From assembly GCA_022432975.1 (NCBI GenBank), contig CM039508.1, positions 31,266,433-31,330,432 on the forward strand: a stretch of DNA of 64,000 bases. Direction: 5' to 3'. Below the pieces are notes generated by a model. It was not told where the DNA came from. It saw only the letters and a program-made list of their open reading frames with translations, and did not search any database. Below, piece after piece: positions 11,706-24,864 of the stretch (position 1 is its first letter; every line of letters begins with the position of its first letter). The stretch comes from Begonia masoniana (taxonomy: Eukaryota; Streptophyta; Magnoliopsida; Cucurbitales; Begoniaceae). A program made the translations under genes and the position numbers.

Positions 11706-13437
11706 ATGCCAAGGAACCCAGGACGACCAGGATGACCCGGACGACCCAGAAATGAACCTGAACAACCTGAGGATCCTAATAAGCAACTCCGGGATTTAGT
11801 GAATGTTCAATCACAATTGCTGGGAATTTTTTTGAACCAAGGTCTACCGGGAAATTTTGGAGCGGGGTCCAACTCAGAAGCGGGGTCCAGTGGGGAAAGA
11901 TTCAGAAGGTTAAAGCCTCCAGCGTTTGAAGGTTGATTGACAGATCCGACAGCTGCAGAACAATGGTTATGCACTATTGAGAATATGCTCAATCTCGCGG
12001 AAGTGGAGGAAGAAAATAAAGTGAAATGTGCAACATTCCACCTAACTAACGATGCCCAAAGCTGGTGGGAGACGTTGAAGGCTACTGCAGAGACTCAGGG
12101 TCTGACATGGGAAGGGTTTAAAGAGTTGTTTTTCGACAAATATTATAATAAGACGGTTCAAGCGACAAAGAGGCTGGAATTCTTACAATTAAAGCAGACC
12201 AGATCAATGGGAGAATATATTCAACAGTTCGAGTCTCTTTCAAAGTTTTGCTAGCCATATGATGAGTAGGGAAGAGGATAAGGTACTTCAGTTTGTACAG
12301 GGTCTGAAGCCGGAGATTTATATGCTGGTGAAAACTTTCAGAATTTAAGGAATATCGTTTACAAAGGTGGTGGCTAAAGCACTGGAGGTGGAAGAGGCTG
12401 CTGATAAAATTGTTAAACCAGCTGAAGCTCCGAAAAGAATGTTTAAAGATATTATAGCACAGTTTAGCCGAGGCGGGTCGTCTTCTCAGTCTCAGGGTAC
12501 CAAGAGGTCAGGAGGCAATTTGAAGGATCAAAGGGGTGGAAAGAAGCCGCAGCAGCAAATGAAGAAATTGTTTTCACAGTGTCCTAAGTGTTTGAAGTCT
12601 CACCCAGGAGAATGTGGACAGTACGATGGCAAATGTTTCAATTGCTTCGAGTACGGCCATCTTTGTCGTGACTGCCCAAAGCCTAGAGTTAATCGCTGTT
12701 TTAAATGCAACGAGCCTGGTCACATAGCAAAGGATTGCCCTACAGTAAAGAAAGGACCATTCAAGGCAACGCCCAGGATTTTTGCGATGATAGAATCGGA
12801 TGGTGAAGACCACTCTGCTGTTATCTCAGGTACCGTGTTTGTTAATTCAGTGCCAGCATTTACCTTGATAGACTCAGGTGCATCCCATTCATTCATAGCG
12901 CTAGCTTTTGCAGTGAAAGTCCATATGGAAGTGAATCCAGCTGGGTGTTTTTATGATGTGAAACTACCTTCCGGTGTGTGTCTACATTCAGATCAGATGG
13001 TATTCAATAGTTTGATATCGGTTGGAAGAAGGACATTGCCTGCTGATTTGATTGTGATGGGGATAACTGGGTATGATGTGATACTCGGTATGGACTGGTT
13101 GTTCCGACACCACGCCACGATCGACTGCCGAGCAGGAACAATTAATTTTCATCCTCTGGACGGTGAGAAGCTTGCACTACAGTCTTTGAGGCAAGTACAG
13201 AAGCTTTCGGTGATGGAGGCTCGGAAGTCTAGTATGGGTGAGTTTATCTGTTTTCTTGCAACCATAGTAGATGTCCATTCTTTGGTAGAATTTAAACCTC
13301 AGGATGTCTTAGTTGTTCGTGAGTTTCCCGAGGTGTTCCTGGATGATTTTCCTGGTCTACCTCCAGACCGGGAAATCGAGTTTGCCATTGACACATATCC
13401 TGAAGCTGAACTTATAGGTTACCTTCTCCTGAATTGA
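11706..13437 (+). pseudogene. Element B gag and protease
   Basis: The first ATG (11706) opens the typical basic gag start MPRNPGRPG, but TGA stops occur at 11733-11735 and 11934-11936. A frame change near 12245 moves the reading into the frame of 12367-13437. The gag core is at about 11940-12330. Zinc knuckles (CFNCFEYGHLCRDC and CFKCNEPGHIAKDC) lie at about 12633-12736. The protease shows LIDSGASHSF near 12865-12895 and [11 protein letters not shown] near 13070-13100. A small deletion near 13415 ends the frame just before RT. It is inactive. Confidence 0.88.
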
Positions 13438-14190
13438 AAGAATTGAAGAAGCAGTTGTAGGAACTGGTCGACAAGGGCTTTATACGCCCTAGTTTTTCGC
13501 CTTGCGGAGCGCCCGTGTTGTTTGTGAAAAAGAAGGACGGGTCGCTTCGAATATGTGTTGCTTACCGGGAGCTGAACAAGCTAACAGTGAAAATCAAGTA
13601 TCTGTTGCCAAGAATAGATGATTTGTTCGATCAGCTTCAGGGAGCCCGGATATTCTCTAAGATTGATCTGAGATCGGGGTATTACCAGTTGAAAGCTAGA
13701 TCGCAGGATATTCCAAAGACGGCTTTCCGGACGCGGTATGGACATTATGAGTTCTTGGTTATGTCGTTCGGATTGACGAATGCTCCAGCTGCGTTCATGG
13801 ACCTGATGAATCAAGTGTTCCAAGAGTATCTCGATAAATTCGTGATTGTGTTTATCGATGATATTCTGGTTTATTCCAGTGATGAGGAGGAGCATAAAGA
13901 GCATCTGAGGATTGTACTTAAGACTTTGAAGAGGCATCAGTTATATGCCAAGTTTTCAAAATGCGAATTTTGGTTGACTAAAGTACATTTTCTTGGTCAT
14001 GTCATAAGCAGTGGTGGAACATCAGTGGATCCAACCAAGATTCAGTCGATTCAAGAATGGCCTCAGCCGAGAAATGTCAGCAAGATTTGAAGTTTTATGG
14101 GGTTGGCTGGCTATTATAGGAAATTCATTGAAAGATTTTCTAAGATAGCTTCACCTTTAACACGGTTGACTAGAAAGGATGTAAAGATTT
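13438..14190 (+). pseudogene. Element B reverse transcriptase, truncated before RNase H
   Basis: The RT frame contains [36 protein letters not shown] and the catalytic [10 protein letters not shown] at about 13848-13877. Stop codons lie upstream (about 13456) and at 14088-14090. The connection region ends LTRKDVK at about 14186 and jumps directly to the segment preceding the integrase zinc finger. The rest of the connection region and all of RNase H are missing here. Confidence 0.88.
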
Positions 14191-15379
14191 ATCTTTGAAG
14201 CCTACAATTTTGGAAAAGATTCGAGAAGCTCAGCAGGAAGATTCTGAGTGCAATAAGTTCAAGCTGAGTATGTTGTCTGATGATCGGACTGAGTTCAGTT
14301 ACTCGGATGATGGTATTCTGAAGTTCTGAAATAGATGGTATCTTCCGAGCAATGAGCAGCTTCGGAAAGAGATCTTAACTGAAGCTCATTCGTCGAGGTT
14401 TTCTATTAACCCAGGCAGTACGAAGATGTACAGGGACCTTAAACAGCATTATTGGTGGCCGAGCATGAAGAAGTCGGTGGTGGAATTTGTGGAGACATGT
14501 TTAGTCTGTCAGTAGGTAAAAGCAGAACATCAGAGACCTGCTGGGAAGTTGCAGCCTTTGCCGGTTCCTGAATGGAAGTGGGACAAGATTTCGATGGATT
14601 TCATTGTCGGCTTGCCTCGGACGACAAAAGGATTTGATGGCATATGGGTGATCGTAGATCGTTTAACTAAATCAGCCCATTTTCTACCGGTGAAGATGAT
14701 GTATAGCATAGATCAGTTTGCTGAGCTATATAGTCAGGAAATTTTGAGGTTACATGGTGTACCAATTTCTATTGTATCGGATAGGGACCCGAGGTTCACA
14801 TCCAAGTTTTGGAAGAGTCTGCATAAGGCGATGGGGTCTCGGTTAAACTTTAGCACTGCTTTTCATCCTCAAACGGATGGACAATCTGAGCGGACTAGTT
14901 AGATTCTTGAGGATATGCTTCGAGATTGTGTGCTTGAGTTTCAGGGTTCTTGGAGCAGGTATCTACCTTTGGTGGAGTTCTCGTATAACAATAGTTATCA
15001 GGATACTATTGGTATGGCTCCATACGAGGCTCTATACGGAAGGAAGTGCAGATCACCCCTTTATTGGGATGAAGGCGGTGAAGTCAGCCTGATTGGCCCA
15101 GAGATCGTGCAGCAGACTACAGATAAGATCAAAATTATTCGGCAGCGTATTTTGACAGCTCAGAGCAGACAAAAGAGCTACGCCGATGGTAGGAGACGGG
15201 AGTTGGAATTTGAAGTGGGAGATGAGGTTTTCCTCAAGATCTCACCATTTAAGGGTGTGATGAGGTTCGGAAAGCGGGGTAAGTTAAATTCGAGATATGT
15301 TGGTCCGTTCCCGATCACGAAGAAAGTGGGAAAGACAGCGTATCAATTGGAGCTGCCTGCTTCGATGGAGGGAGTGCAT
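14191..15379 (+). pseudogene. Element B integrase, placed directly after RT
   Basis: The segment begins LKPTILEKI, normally found between RNase H and integrase. The zinc finger (AHSSRFSINPGSTKMY with CLVC) spans about 14380-14515. The second zinc-binding His has become Asn, and TAG follows CLVCQ at about 14513. The core contains MDFIVGLP (about 14593), SDRDPRF (about 14777) and HPQTDGQSE (about 14863). A TAG lies at about 14900. The frame breaks at 15379 after ASMEGVH, where the displaced RNase H block begins. Confidence 0.88.
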
Positions 15380-16145
15380 ATATTGTGATGCCTCTCGGAT
15401 TGGTTTGGGTTGTGTGCTTATGCAGAAAGATAAAGTGATAGCATATGCTTCTAGGCAGTTGAAGTCCTGTGAGAAGAATTATCCGACCCATGATCTCGAG
15501 TTAGCTGCGGTGGTCTTTGCTTTGAAGATCTGGAGGCAATACTTGTATGGTCAGCAGTGCGAGGTATATTCAGATCATAAAAGTCTGAAGTATATCTTCA
15601 CGCAAAAAGAGTTGAATATGAGGCAATGGCAGTGGTTAGAGTTCGTGAAGGACTATGATCTGGAGATTAAATACCACCCCGGTAAGGTCAATGTGGTGGC
15701 GGATGCATTAAGCCGTGTATCGACTTCAGTTTCAGCTTTGGAGGCTGGTATGTCTGTGGCCTTGAGATCTGAGGTTCAGAGGTTTGATTTAGAGTTGGTT
15801 TCAAATTTGATAGTTGTGCTATCAGATAATGTGTTTCATGTCTCCATGCTGCGAAAGTGTCTAAGAGATCCTTCGCATGTCGTAGTGCAGCAGGACATTG
15901 AGGTGCAGCCTACGTTGTCCTACGAGGAGAAACCAGTGGATATTTTAGACTATGCAGTGAAGAAGTTGTGCAACAAAGACATTCCACTGGTGAAGGTGCT
16001 GTGGCGTAACCACAACGTTGAGGAGACGACGTGGGAACGACAGCAAGATATGATGGAACGCTATCCTGAGCTTTTTAGGTACGCAAATTTTGAGGACAAA
16101 ATTTTTATAAAAAGGGTGGATTGTAACACCCGGGAATTTCTTTAA
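15380..16145 (+). pseudogene. Element B displaced RNase H plus chromodomain-like end
   Basis: A block of about 450 bp (15380-15828) encodes [42 protein letters not shown] sequence and ADALSRV: an RNase H that belongs upstream of integrase. Its right junction reads in frame into [12 protein letters not shown] and the chromodomain-like [17 protein letters not shown]. Its left junction is out of frame with integrase. The frame has no stop before the LTR and ends at 16143-16145 inside it. Confidence 0.9.
16085..16121 (+). other. Element B pre-PPT hairpin and polypurine tract
   Basis: AAATTTTG, loop AGGA and CAAAATTT make a perfect 8-bp stem (16085-16104). The polypurine tract AAAAAGGGTGGA (about 16109-16120) precedes the LTR start at 16122. 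Compared with A and G the outermost pair is A-T instead of G-C. Confidence 0.72.
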
Positions 16146-18669
16146 AGTACGTAGCCTTAGAGGTTTTCTAAATCATGGAAATGAAAGTGAGAAATTGGAA
16201 GAGAAACTTTAGAATTGAAGTGGTTTAAGTGGGTAGAAGTTTTATGGAATTGAAATGTTTTAAAAGGCAAATTAAATAAGTGAAGGAAAAGTGATTCTTG
16301 GATAGATCACGTTGAGTAAGGGATGAGGGCTTAAGTTTTGAACAAAAGAAATAGTCAAAAGCTATGGTTGCCAAGTCAAAACAAAAAGGTTGGAAAAGTC
16401 AATAGAATTGAGAAAGAAAGTGGGCTATTAAGAGTAAAGTTGTTGAAAAGTCAAAAAGGTGAATTGTGGAAAATTCAAAGGAAATTTTAAGGGAACAAAA
16501 TGTGAAAGAAAAGTGGTCTTTCACGTTGGAATTAAAAGGGTAAAGGTGGTGGGGTGATTTTGTAAAATTTGAAACTTTGTGATTAAAAAATTAAAAGTGA
16601 TAAAGTGTTTAGGTTAAAAAGAGAATTAGTCTTCATTTTCCCCTTCACCTTCCCACGGTTCTTCAAACCTCCATAGCCGATTCCTCTCTTCAATTTTCTT
16701 CAATCGTTGCAAAGATTTTGAGTGGTAAGTTAAGTGGGTTTTGATTGTTATATATTTAGGTGTTGAATTTTTGAGTTTTGAATGGATTTTGGAGGGATTT
16801 GGTTAGGGTTTGGAAAACCCTAACCAAGAAGTCCGAAAATTCTGGTTGTGGTGAGTTTTCTCTTCCTAATTTGATGATTTAAACTTTAGCTAGGGTGGTT
16901 TAGGTTGTTTTTAGGAATAGATTTGAGTTTTAGGATGAGTTTTTGAAAAACCGGTTTTGTGCAATATATAACTGATTCTGTTTTGGCTTTTCCGGATTGG
17001 CCTTTGTGTTTGGTTGGTTAATTTAAATGTTTCAATAAATAGTAGACGTGTAGAGGTTTACAGATTGGGGTGGCACGTTGAAATCCGTTAAAAAACAAGT
17101 AAGTTATGGCCGTTCGAAGTTGGACGGTTGGAAATGTGAGGAAAATTGGGTTGTAGGGTTTTGTTGTGGGTTAGGTTGACTTGTTGGTTAGCTTTGGATA
17201 GAAAATTTATTAGGAATGCCTTAGCGTGTTTCTAAACTATTTCTTTATATTGTTAGGTTATCGAGCGAGTGAATTGATTGGACGTAGTGAGCAACCGAGT
17301 GTCGAGCAACCAGGTAAGTACAGGAGTATTTTTGTTGTTGCCTTCGGGCCTACACCATAGAACGGTAGGGATTGTTGTTGCTGTTTTGGGTTTGTTGGTT
17401 TTATTTCATGCATCATTGTTTTCAACCTACAAAATACGTGTTTGACATGTTAAGTGATGAAAATGAAATGTAAGATAAGAAAATGGATATGCAACTTGGT
17501 CTCGAGTAGAATAGCCTCGTCTGGCAAGTGGCTCGTTTGTAGCACCCCGAGAGGGATCCTACGAGAGATGCTATGCTAAAATACGTAATGTGTTGTAAGT
17601 ATGAATGCCTCGACCTGATTGTGCTAGAAGGCACACTGAGGATTCTACGATCGATATGGGAGGAGATTTGGTATGGCCGTCCCAGATTGTTTAGGATGTG
17701 TGCCTCCGATCTTGCTCCGTAGGTCAAGGTGTGGCCGTCCTGGATTGTGTTGAGATGTGTGCCTACTTGATTTACATGCAAGTGAAAGATAAATGCAACG
17801 AAAATGAAATGAAAACAACAGAGCGTGTAGAAACTGCATTTAAGGGTTGAGTTGAGCATGCATTGTTTTAAAGTGCATTACTCTCTGCTTACTTTTGTGT
17901 TCTGTTGTGTAGGTAACGAGTTTTATTCAGGTGAGCTGGAGGAGGGAGCCAAGGGCTAAGTTGCAATCGGTGGTGCATAGAGCATGCCGGTGCAGGCACT
18001 TGTCGGGGCGCCTCGGTCACGTTCCTCGGGTAGTTGGTGGGGATTTTGTATTTTGTCTTGTTGATAGTTTTCTTTTAAATGTTTTTGGATGGTTTGAGTA
18101 TTTTGGGATCAGCATTGTTGGATTTTACTTGATATAAATATTTGTGGTCTTGAGATGTATGTGGATTTGGTTTAGATAGTTTTCTAAACGTTTGTTTTCT
18201 GGTTTTGGGATTTTGTATAGGTTTCTATCTATTCTGGATGTTTGAAGGATTTGACTGTTTTGTTGGTTTGATTTTGTAAATATGGTGGTGTGGTGCATTG
18301 TTTTGAAATCTTCTTAAACGGGTTTTATGAAAATTTGGATTTCTTGGATTTTAGTTATTTTGTAGGTTTGAAGCATTGATTGTTCTGTTGAGTTTGATTT
18401 GGTAAGTGTGATTTGGGAACTGTTTTGGGATGTCTCTGAACGTGTTTATAAATGTTTGAATTTTTTTCAGGATTTGGTTTTAGAAATTTCAGTCGTTATG
18501 CCGCTCGTTTTTTTTCGTATAGTAAGCAACGTCGAGTTCAATTGTTTCCACGTTTTTACTAATATTTTTAGAGTCGAGATTTTAACGAAAATTATTTTAA
18601 ATTATGTGTAAACTCGGGATTGGTTAGCAAAGTAGCGCACCGAGCCAGGGTGGGTTCGAGGGCGTTACA
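16122..18669 (+). repeat. Element B 3' LTR, full length
   Basis: It starts TGTAACACCCGGG and ends GGGCGTTACA. At 2548 bp it is the complete reference for the deleted 5' copy. It contains the intron-like module at 17314-17912, with imperfect repeats of a GTGGCCGTCC...GTGTGCCT unit (about 17630-17765) between donor and acceptor. Confidence 0.92.
17314..17912 (+). other. Intron-like module in element B 3' LTR
   Basis: CAG/GTAAGTA (GT at 17314) is followed by CTTCGGGCCTACA (about 17342). The acceptor-like TGTTGTGTAG ends at 17912 and CAGGTGA follows at about 17928. The whole module is absent from the deleted 5' LTR of B. Splicing is inferred. Confidence 0.42.
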
Positions 18670-21600
18670 TAAACAGCTCGGGATAACGGCTTATCATGTC
18701 CTGCTGGCATTCCCAAGTTGCATCCTCTATATTTTGGTTGCACCATAACACTTTCACTAGCTGAACCTCCTTGTTACGTAGCACTTTTGTTGCATAGTCT
18801 AGAATTTCCACTGGTTTCTCCTCATAGGTAAGAGTAGGATGAATTTCAATATTCTGTTGTTCCACAACCTGAGTTGGACTTCGCATACACTTCTTCAGCA
18901 TAGAAACATGGAATACATTGTGAATTCCTTCCATAGAGACTGGTATGTAATTGATAGGCTGTCTTCCCAATCCTCTTCAAGATTGAAAATGGTCCGATGT
19001 ATCTGGGATTCAACTTGCCTCTCTTCCCGAATCTCACAACTCCTTTGAACGGTGAAACCTTGAGAAAAACTTCATCATCGACTTTAAATTCTAAATCTCT
19101 ACGTCTTCTATCGGCATAGCTTTTCTACCGGCTTTGAGATGTCAAGATTTGCTGTCGGATAAGGGTAATCTTCTCCACTATCTGTTGCACAATGTCAGGA
19201 CCAATCAATCGTGCTTCTCCAACTTCATCCCAGTACAATGGAGATCTGCACTTTCGTCCATATAATGCCTCATACGGTGCTATACCTATTGTCGCCTGAA
19301 AACTGTTGTTACAGGAAAATTCCACCAAGGATAAGTACTTGCTCCAAGAACCTTGAAATTCTAATACGCATGCACGAAGCATATCTTCTAACGTTTGAAT
19401 AGTCCTCTCAGATTTTCCATCTATCTAAGGGTACAGACTCTTCCAGAACTTCGATGTAAATCTAGAATCTCGGTCTGATACTATTGTGATTGGAACTCCA
19501 TGCAATCGTACAATCTCATGTACATACAACTCAGCAACCTAATCCATCGAGTATGTCATCTTTATTGGCAGGAAATGGGCAGATTTGGTTAGACGATCAA
19601 CTATCACCCAAATTGCATCATGTCTCTTTGCTGTTCTAGGCAATCCCACAACAAAGTCCATCATTATTTGTTCCCATTTCCATTCGGGAAGTGGTAACGG
19701 TTGTAATGTTCCCATAGGTTTTTGATGTTCAGCCTTAATCTGTTGACAATTCAAACATGATCTTACGTACTCTGCCACACTCCCTTTCATATTTGGCCAC
19801 CAATAATGTTGTCTAATGTCTCTGTACATTTTCGTACTTCCAGGATGAACAGAGAATTTAGAAGAATGAGCTTCCGAAAAGATCTCTTTTCGAAGTTCTT
19901 CATTAGCCGGAACAAACCATCTATTCTGAAACTTGAGAATTCCATCATCAGAATAGTTAAAATCTGACTTATCGGTAGAATCCATGCTTAACTTGTACTT
20001 GTTGCACTCAACATCATTAGCCTGAACTTCCTTTATTTTCTCCAGAATAGTAGGCTTCAAAGATATGGCAGAAAGCATAGCTGACACACTGGACACTGTT
20101 TCCAAATTGAACCTTTGAAATTCCGACTCCAAAGCTAACGGCATGTTAAGAACCATTGCTAAGGTTGACATAGTCACTCTGCTCAACGCATCAGCCACCA
20201 CATTCGTCTTGCCGGGGTGGTATTTGATCTCAAAATCGTAGTCCTTGACAAACTCCAACCACCGACGTTGCCTCATGTTTAACTATTTTTTAGTGAAAAT
20301 ATATTTCAGACTTTTATGATCTGAAAATATTTCACAAGGTTGTCCATATAAGTAATGCCTCCAAATTTTCAATGCAAAAACTACCGCAGCTAATTCCAAA
20401 TCGTGTGTAGGATAATTCTTCTCATGTGTTTTCAGCTGTCTAGAAGCATAAGCTATCACTCTTTCATCTTGCATCAACACACAGCCAAGACCAACATTGG
20501 AAGCATCACAATAGATGCTAAACTTTCCATTCTCAACAAGAAGTGTTAATATTAGAGCATTAGTCAATCTCTGTTTCAAAGTCTGAAAACTGCACTCACA
20601 TTCTTCAGTCCATACATACTTCGTGTTCTTCCTAGTTAACCGAGTGAGGGGTGTCGCAATCTTCAAGAATCCTTCAATAAATTTCCTGTTATACCCTGCC
20701 AATCCAAGGAAACTCCGTATGTCTGTAGCATTCCTCGGTTGGGGCCATTCCTTGACTGCTTGAACCTTGGCTGGATCGACAGATATTTCATCCCCCGAGA
20801 TAACGTGATCCAAAAAGTGAACTTGGTCCAACCAAAACTCACACTTGGAAAACTTGGCATAAAGTTGGTGTTACTTTAGTACTTCTAATACCAAGGTCAG
20901 GTGCTTTGCATGCTCATCCTTAGAACGTGAATAGATTAAGATATCATCAATAAACACTATGACAAATTTATCTAGATACTCGTGAAACACCCTATTCATA
21001 AGATCCATGAAAGCTGCTAGTGCATTTGTCAATCTAAAAGACATTACCAAGAACTCATAATGTCCATACCTCGTGCGAAAGACAGTCTTTGGAATATCTT
21101 CATATTTAACTTTCAATTGATAGTAGCCAGACCTTAGGTCAATCTTAGAGAAGACTCGTGCACCATGGAGTTGGTCAAATAAATCATCAATTCTAGGTAG
21201 TGGATATTTGTTTTTGATAGTTAACTTATTCAATTCCCGATAATCAACGCACATACGGAATGATTCATCCTTCTTCTTAACAAAAAGGACTGGTGCACCC
21301 CAAGGTGAAAAGCTAGGGCGTATGAACCCTTTTTCCAACAGTTCCTCCAACTGTGTCTTTAACTATCTAAGTTCCAATGGTGCTAATCTGTATGGATTCT
21401 TAGATACAGGTTCTGCGCCCGCGTAAACATCTACAACAAACTCTATTTCCCTATCTGGCGGCAAGTCAGGAAGATCGTACAGAAATACTTCTAGGAAGTC
21501 TTGGACAACTAAGACATTTTGAGGACTCGATTTTCCTACAACCTGCGTGTCTATAGCACTGGCCAAAAAGCATAAATACTCCCCGCATGGAGAAGGCCTA

Positions 21601-23086
21601 GCGTTGATAGGAGTTAAAACAGACATCCTTCTATCCTTCTAAGCTTGAAAGGTCTGTTTCAAACCACCAGGGGGTTGAAAACTAACTATCTCAGTCCTAC
21701 AATCGATTGTGGTATAATGCTTGAATAACCAATCCATACCCAGGATTACATCAAATCTCATTATCTCCATGATAATGAGATCAGCAGGCAGATTCATACT
21801 TCCCACTGAAACTACACTATTAAGCATCACTTGGTTAGAGTACATGCATTCTCTGGAGGGTAATGCGACATTAAACGCATGCACAGTTGGCGTAGGCCGT
21901 ACATCTAACTTGACAGCAAATGCAGATGCTACAAAAGAATGCGTTGCACCAGAATCTAACAAAGTAAAAGCAGGCATAGAGTTGATCAATATAGTACCTG
22001 ATACCACTGCGGGCTGATCATCATCACCCGACTCCATCATGGAGAACATCCTCCGCTTCAACTTAGCAGGGCCACTCTTTAAAGCTGGACAGTCTCTGTT
22101 AACATGGCCAACCTTATTACAGTTGTAGCATCGAATGACTCTGGGTTTCGGGCAATCCTTGAACGTGTGTCCAACTTCTTCACAGTTGAAACACTTTCCT
22201 GAACCGATTCTGCACTCGCCCGGGTGATTCTTCAAACATTTCGGACATTGGGGAAACTTCCAAGTATCTTGTACCTTCTTTCCTGTTCCTTGGCTACCCT
22301 GGCCTTCACTGGGCCTTTTTGTCCCACGATGCTGTTGCGACTGGGTGCTTCCTTGTATAAACTTCCGTGGAGCTTCCCACTACCCACGACATTTCATTTC
22401 CGCCTCTTCCACCACTAGTGCCGTGTCCACAACTTCGCTGTAAGTCAAGCCCTTAATGCCAGAAATCTTCACTCCTCTATAAATCTCTGGCTTCAGTCCA
22501 TGCACAAACTAAAAATCTTGTCTTCATTCCTATGTACGAGGTGCCTAGCAAACCTGGACAGGGACTCAAATTGTCGGTTGTACTCAAACACGGACCCCGT
22601 CTGTTTCAATTGCAGAAACTCCACTTTCTTTGTAGTCTGAACAGTACTGTTAAAGTATTTTTCATAGAAAACTTCTTTGAATTGCGTCCAAGACATTGCC
22701 AGGACATCAGTGGTGGTCTCCATCATTTCCCACCAAAGCTGGGCATCACCGGCCAAATGAAATGTTGTCAAAGTGACTTTGTCTCCTTCTCCAATATTGG
22801 CACATCTGAACATACTTCCAATCTTCTTAAGCCATTCCTCGACAACAATCAGATCAGATGATTTTTCATCAAACGTGGGCGGTTGTAGTCTCCAGAATCT
22901 GACTCTAGACTGCTCATTGCTGGAACTTGAGTTGGCACTTCCTTGCACCTCTCGATTCAATAGTAGTCCCAATTAGTCAGACTGCTGACGCACCAAATCT
23001 GTCAACTGCCTAATCACACTGGGATCCTCACTTCCCGGATTTGGTGGCTCTCTCGATATTCTTGGTATGTCTGGTCGTCTAGACAT
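18670..23086 (-). pseudogene. Element A gag-pol, broken
   Basis: Reading leftwards, the gag start MSRRPDIPRI is at 23086 with the gag core to about 22490. Zinc knuckles and protease lie at 22235-21639, with [28 protein letters not shown] and an intact TLLDSGATHSF. Next come the PR-RT linker (21626-21363), RT with [11 protein letters not shown] (21350-20871), the RT end and RNase H (20831-20283), the integrase zinc finger and core (20276-19539), integrase C-terminal part (19382-19125) and chromodomain-like end (18970-18670). Several stops and at least one frameshift separate these blocks. Insertion of B cuts off the final codons, whose natural stop is at 7514-7516. Confidence 0.9.
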
Positions 23087-23225
23087 TTGCTATATTCCTG
23101 GACAAGGTCAAATACTCTCATAAATATCTAATGACTACAGTCAACATAAACACTTACAGTTGTTGGAGTACTCTCACGCGACGATCGGCACTGATGAGTA
23201 ATCTTTTGAACGGTTTAACCAAATG

Positions 23226-23237
23226 TCTCTGATACCA
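23226..23237 (-). other. Element A primer-binding site
   Basis: The minus strand reads TGGTATCAGAGA, three bases inside the 5' LTR boundary at 23241. It is of initiator-Met tRNA type with a changed last base. Confidence 0.88.
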
Positions 23238-23240
23238 TAC

Positions 23241-24072
23241 TGTAACGCCCCGAGTTAATCAACCCGGTTTGCTACTCACATTCACTGGTCAAAACTAGAA
23301 AATTCTGGGAAATATTTAAAACTCCTCTCAACGGCTAAGATCGACATTAATTCGAAACATCAAAACCTTGCAGTGCAAAACATTTATGTAAAGAAAACAG
23401 AATCATGACGAAAACGGACTAGCAAAAACCTTGAGTTCAAGATCGTTAAAAACTTCTCTGCGACAACTGCAAACAGTTCGACAATACTAAGCAATCTGTC
23501 GTTCACAGAGTCTGTCGTCTACAGATTTTCGTCCACAGACTTACTTAAGTTTTATCGTCCACGGGCCAAGTGACTTTATCGTCCACGGGCCACGTGACTT
23601 CATTACTCACGGTTTACAAAGACTCATCGTCAATGAACTAAAGTACATAGACTTACTTAAATTTTTCGTCCACAGATCATGTGACTTTATCGTCCACGGG
23701 TCAGTGACTACTTACTCTAGACGACAACACTTCAGGCAAACATGTCCAACTGTTTTCACCTACAACTATGGACAAATATTTTCACCTATAGTTTTGGACG
23801 ACTGTTCTCGTCCACATAATGGACTACTATTTTCCCTCCAACTTTGGACGACTACCCTTATGACAGAAACATACTTAAGCGATTATACCTAAATCAGTGG
23901 ACAATTCTGACTACTAAAAGAACTTATACAATTTCAACAGCAACCATTTAAAACAGCTGGAATCCATAAAATTGTTCAAGATCCAGAATGAAGAACTACA
24001 GTTAAAACAAACCATGTTTTCATAATCAAGATAATCTCAAAAACATATTAAAACATTAAAAACTACCACTGT
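23241..24072 (-). repeat. Element A right (5') LTR, first part
   Basis: It begins (plus strand) TGTAACGCCCCGAG at 23241 and runs to 24072, where element F is inserted. It contains several CGTCCACGG/CGTCCACAG motifs between about 23480 and 23700. It continues at 42290. Confidence 0.9.
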
Positions 24073-24602
24073 TGTCACAACCCGAGAGGGGGCCTAACAG
24101 AAACGCCAGGTTAAACGATCAACCTCAGAGAGGTCCACCGTCTAACCTAAGGCTAAATGCGGAAGTTTAACACTAATCCAAGACCTCCTCGAAGCAACAA
24201 ACATAAGAGAGTACAAATAATCGTAGAAATACAAGATAAATGAAAATAATTACATGCCAAAATAAGGTACAATCTCGAATGTCCTACATAATAGTACAAA
24301 GTAGAGGGAACATAGAGATGCGACCCAAGGAAAATCCGACTCAGATCAGGTTCACTTCTTAACCTTCTTTCCTTTACCTGAAAAGAATAAAAAGGTCGTT
24401 GAGTGAGTGACAACTCAATATGAGATGGTACACATACTACTATCAAAACATGCATGCCAGTTTCAGTATTATTAGTTATCTTCTTATTTCCCATTTAGAA
24501 CGATTGGTGGTGCTAGCGACGACCAAACACTGGCCAGATCAGCTAATAGGACTAGCATAGCTCAGAGTCCCTCTCGCCATTCGTGAGGCGTACCGCACAT
24601 TC

Positions 24603-24864
24603 CACCTATTAGCAGGGGGTGTACCCTTCACTCCACCTATTAGCAGGGGGTGAACCCTTCACCTATTAGCAAGGGTGAACCCTTCACCTATTAGCAGGGG
24701 ACGTACCCTTCACCTATTAGTAGGGGGCGTACCCTTCACCTATTAGAGGGGGTGTACCATTCACCTATTAGCAGGGGGCGTACCATTCACCTATTAGCAG
24801 GGGGCGTACCCTTCACCTATTAGCAGGGGGCGTACCCTTCACCTATTAGCAGGGGTGAACCCTT
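24603..24864 (+). repeat. 26-bp tandem repeat in element F left LTR
   Basis: About ten units of CACCTATTAGCAGGGGG-type sequence ending GTACCCTT or GAACCCTT, diverged in single bases. Three more units follow the GTCAAA array at 25676. The right LTR has only four (31038-31142). Confidence 0.92.

Larger units (their letters stand above)
7527..18669 (+). mobile_element. Element B: Ty3/gypsy with rearranged pol
   Basis: A plus-strand element inserted into the last codons of element A's pol, with an exact 5-bp target duplication TAAAC (7522-7526 and 18670-18674). Its 5' LTR is 7527-11547 (containing solo LTR C), the primer site 11551-11562, the gag-pol remnant 11706-16145 and the 3' LTR 16122-18669. 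The internal region is about 4.6 kb. The order of pol domains is abnormal, with RNase H lying after integrase. Confidence 0.93.

Noticed and set aside
24603..24864. Regular ~26-bp repeats resembling a CRISPR array
   Set aside because: Repeats are contiguous without unique spacers, lie in an LTR of a plant genome, and have no cas genes nearby.
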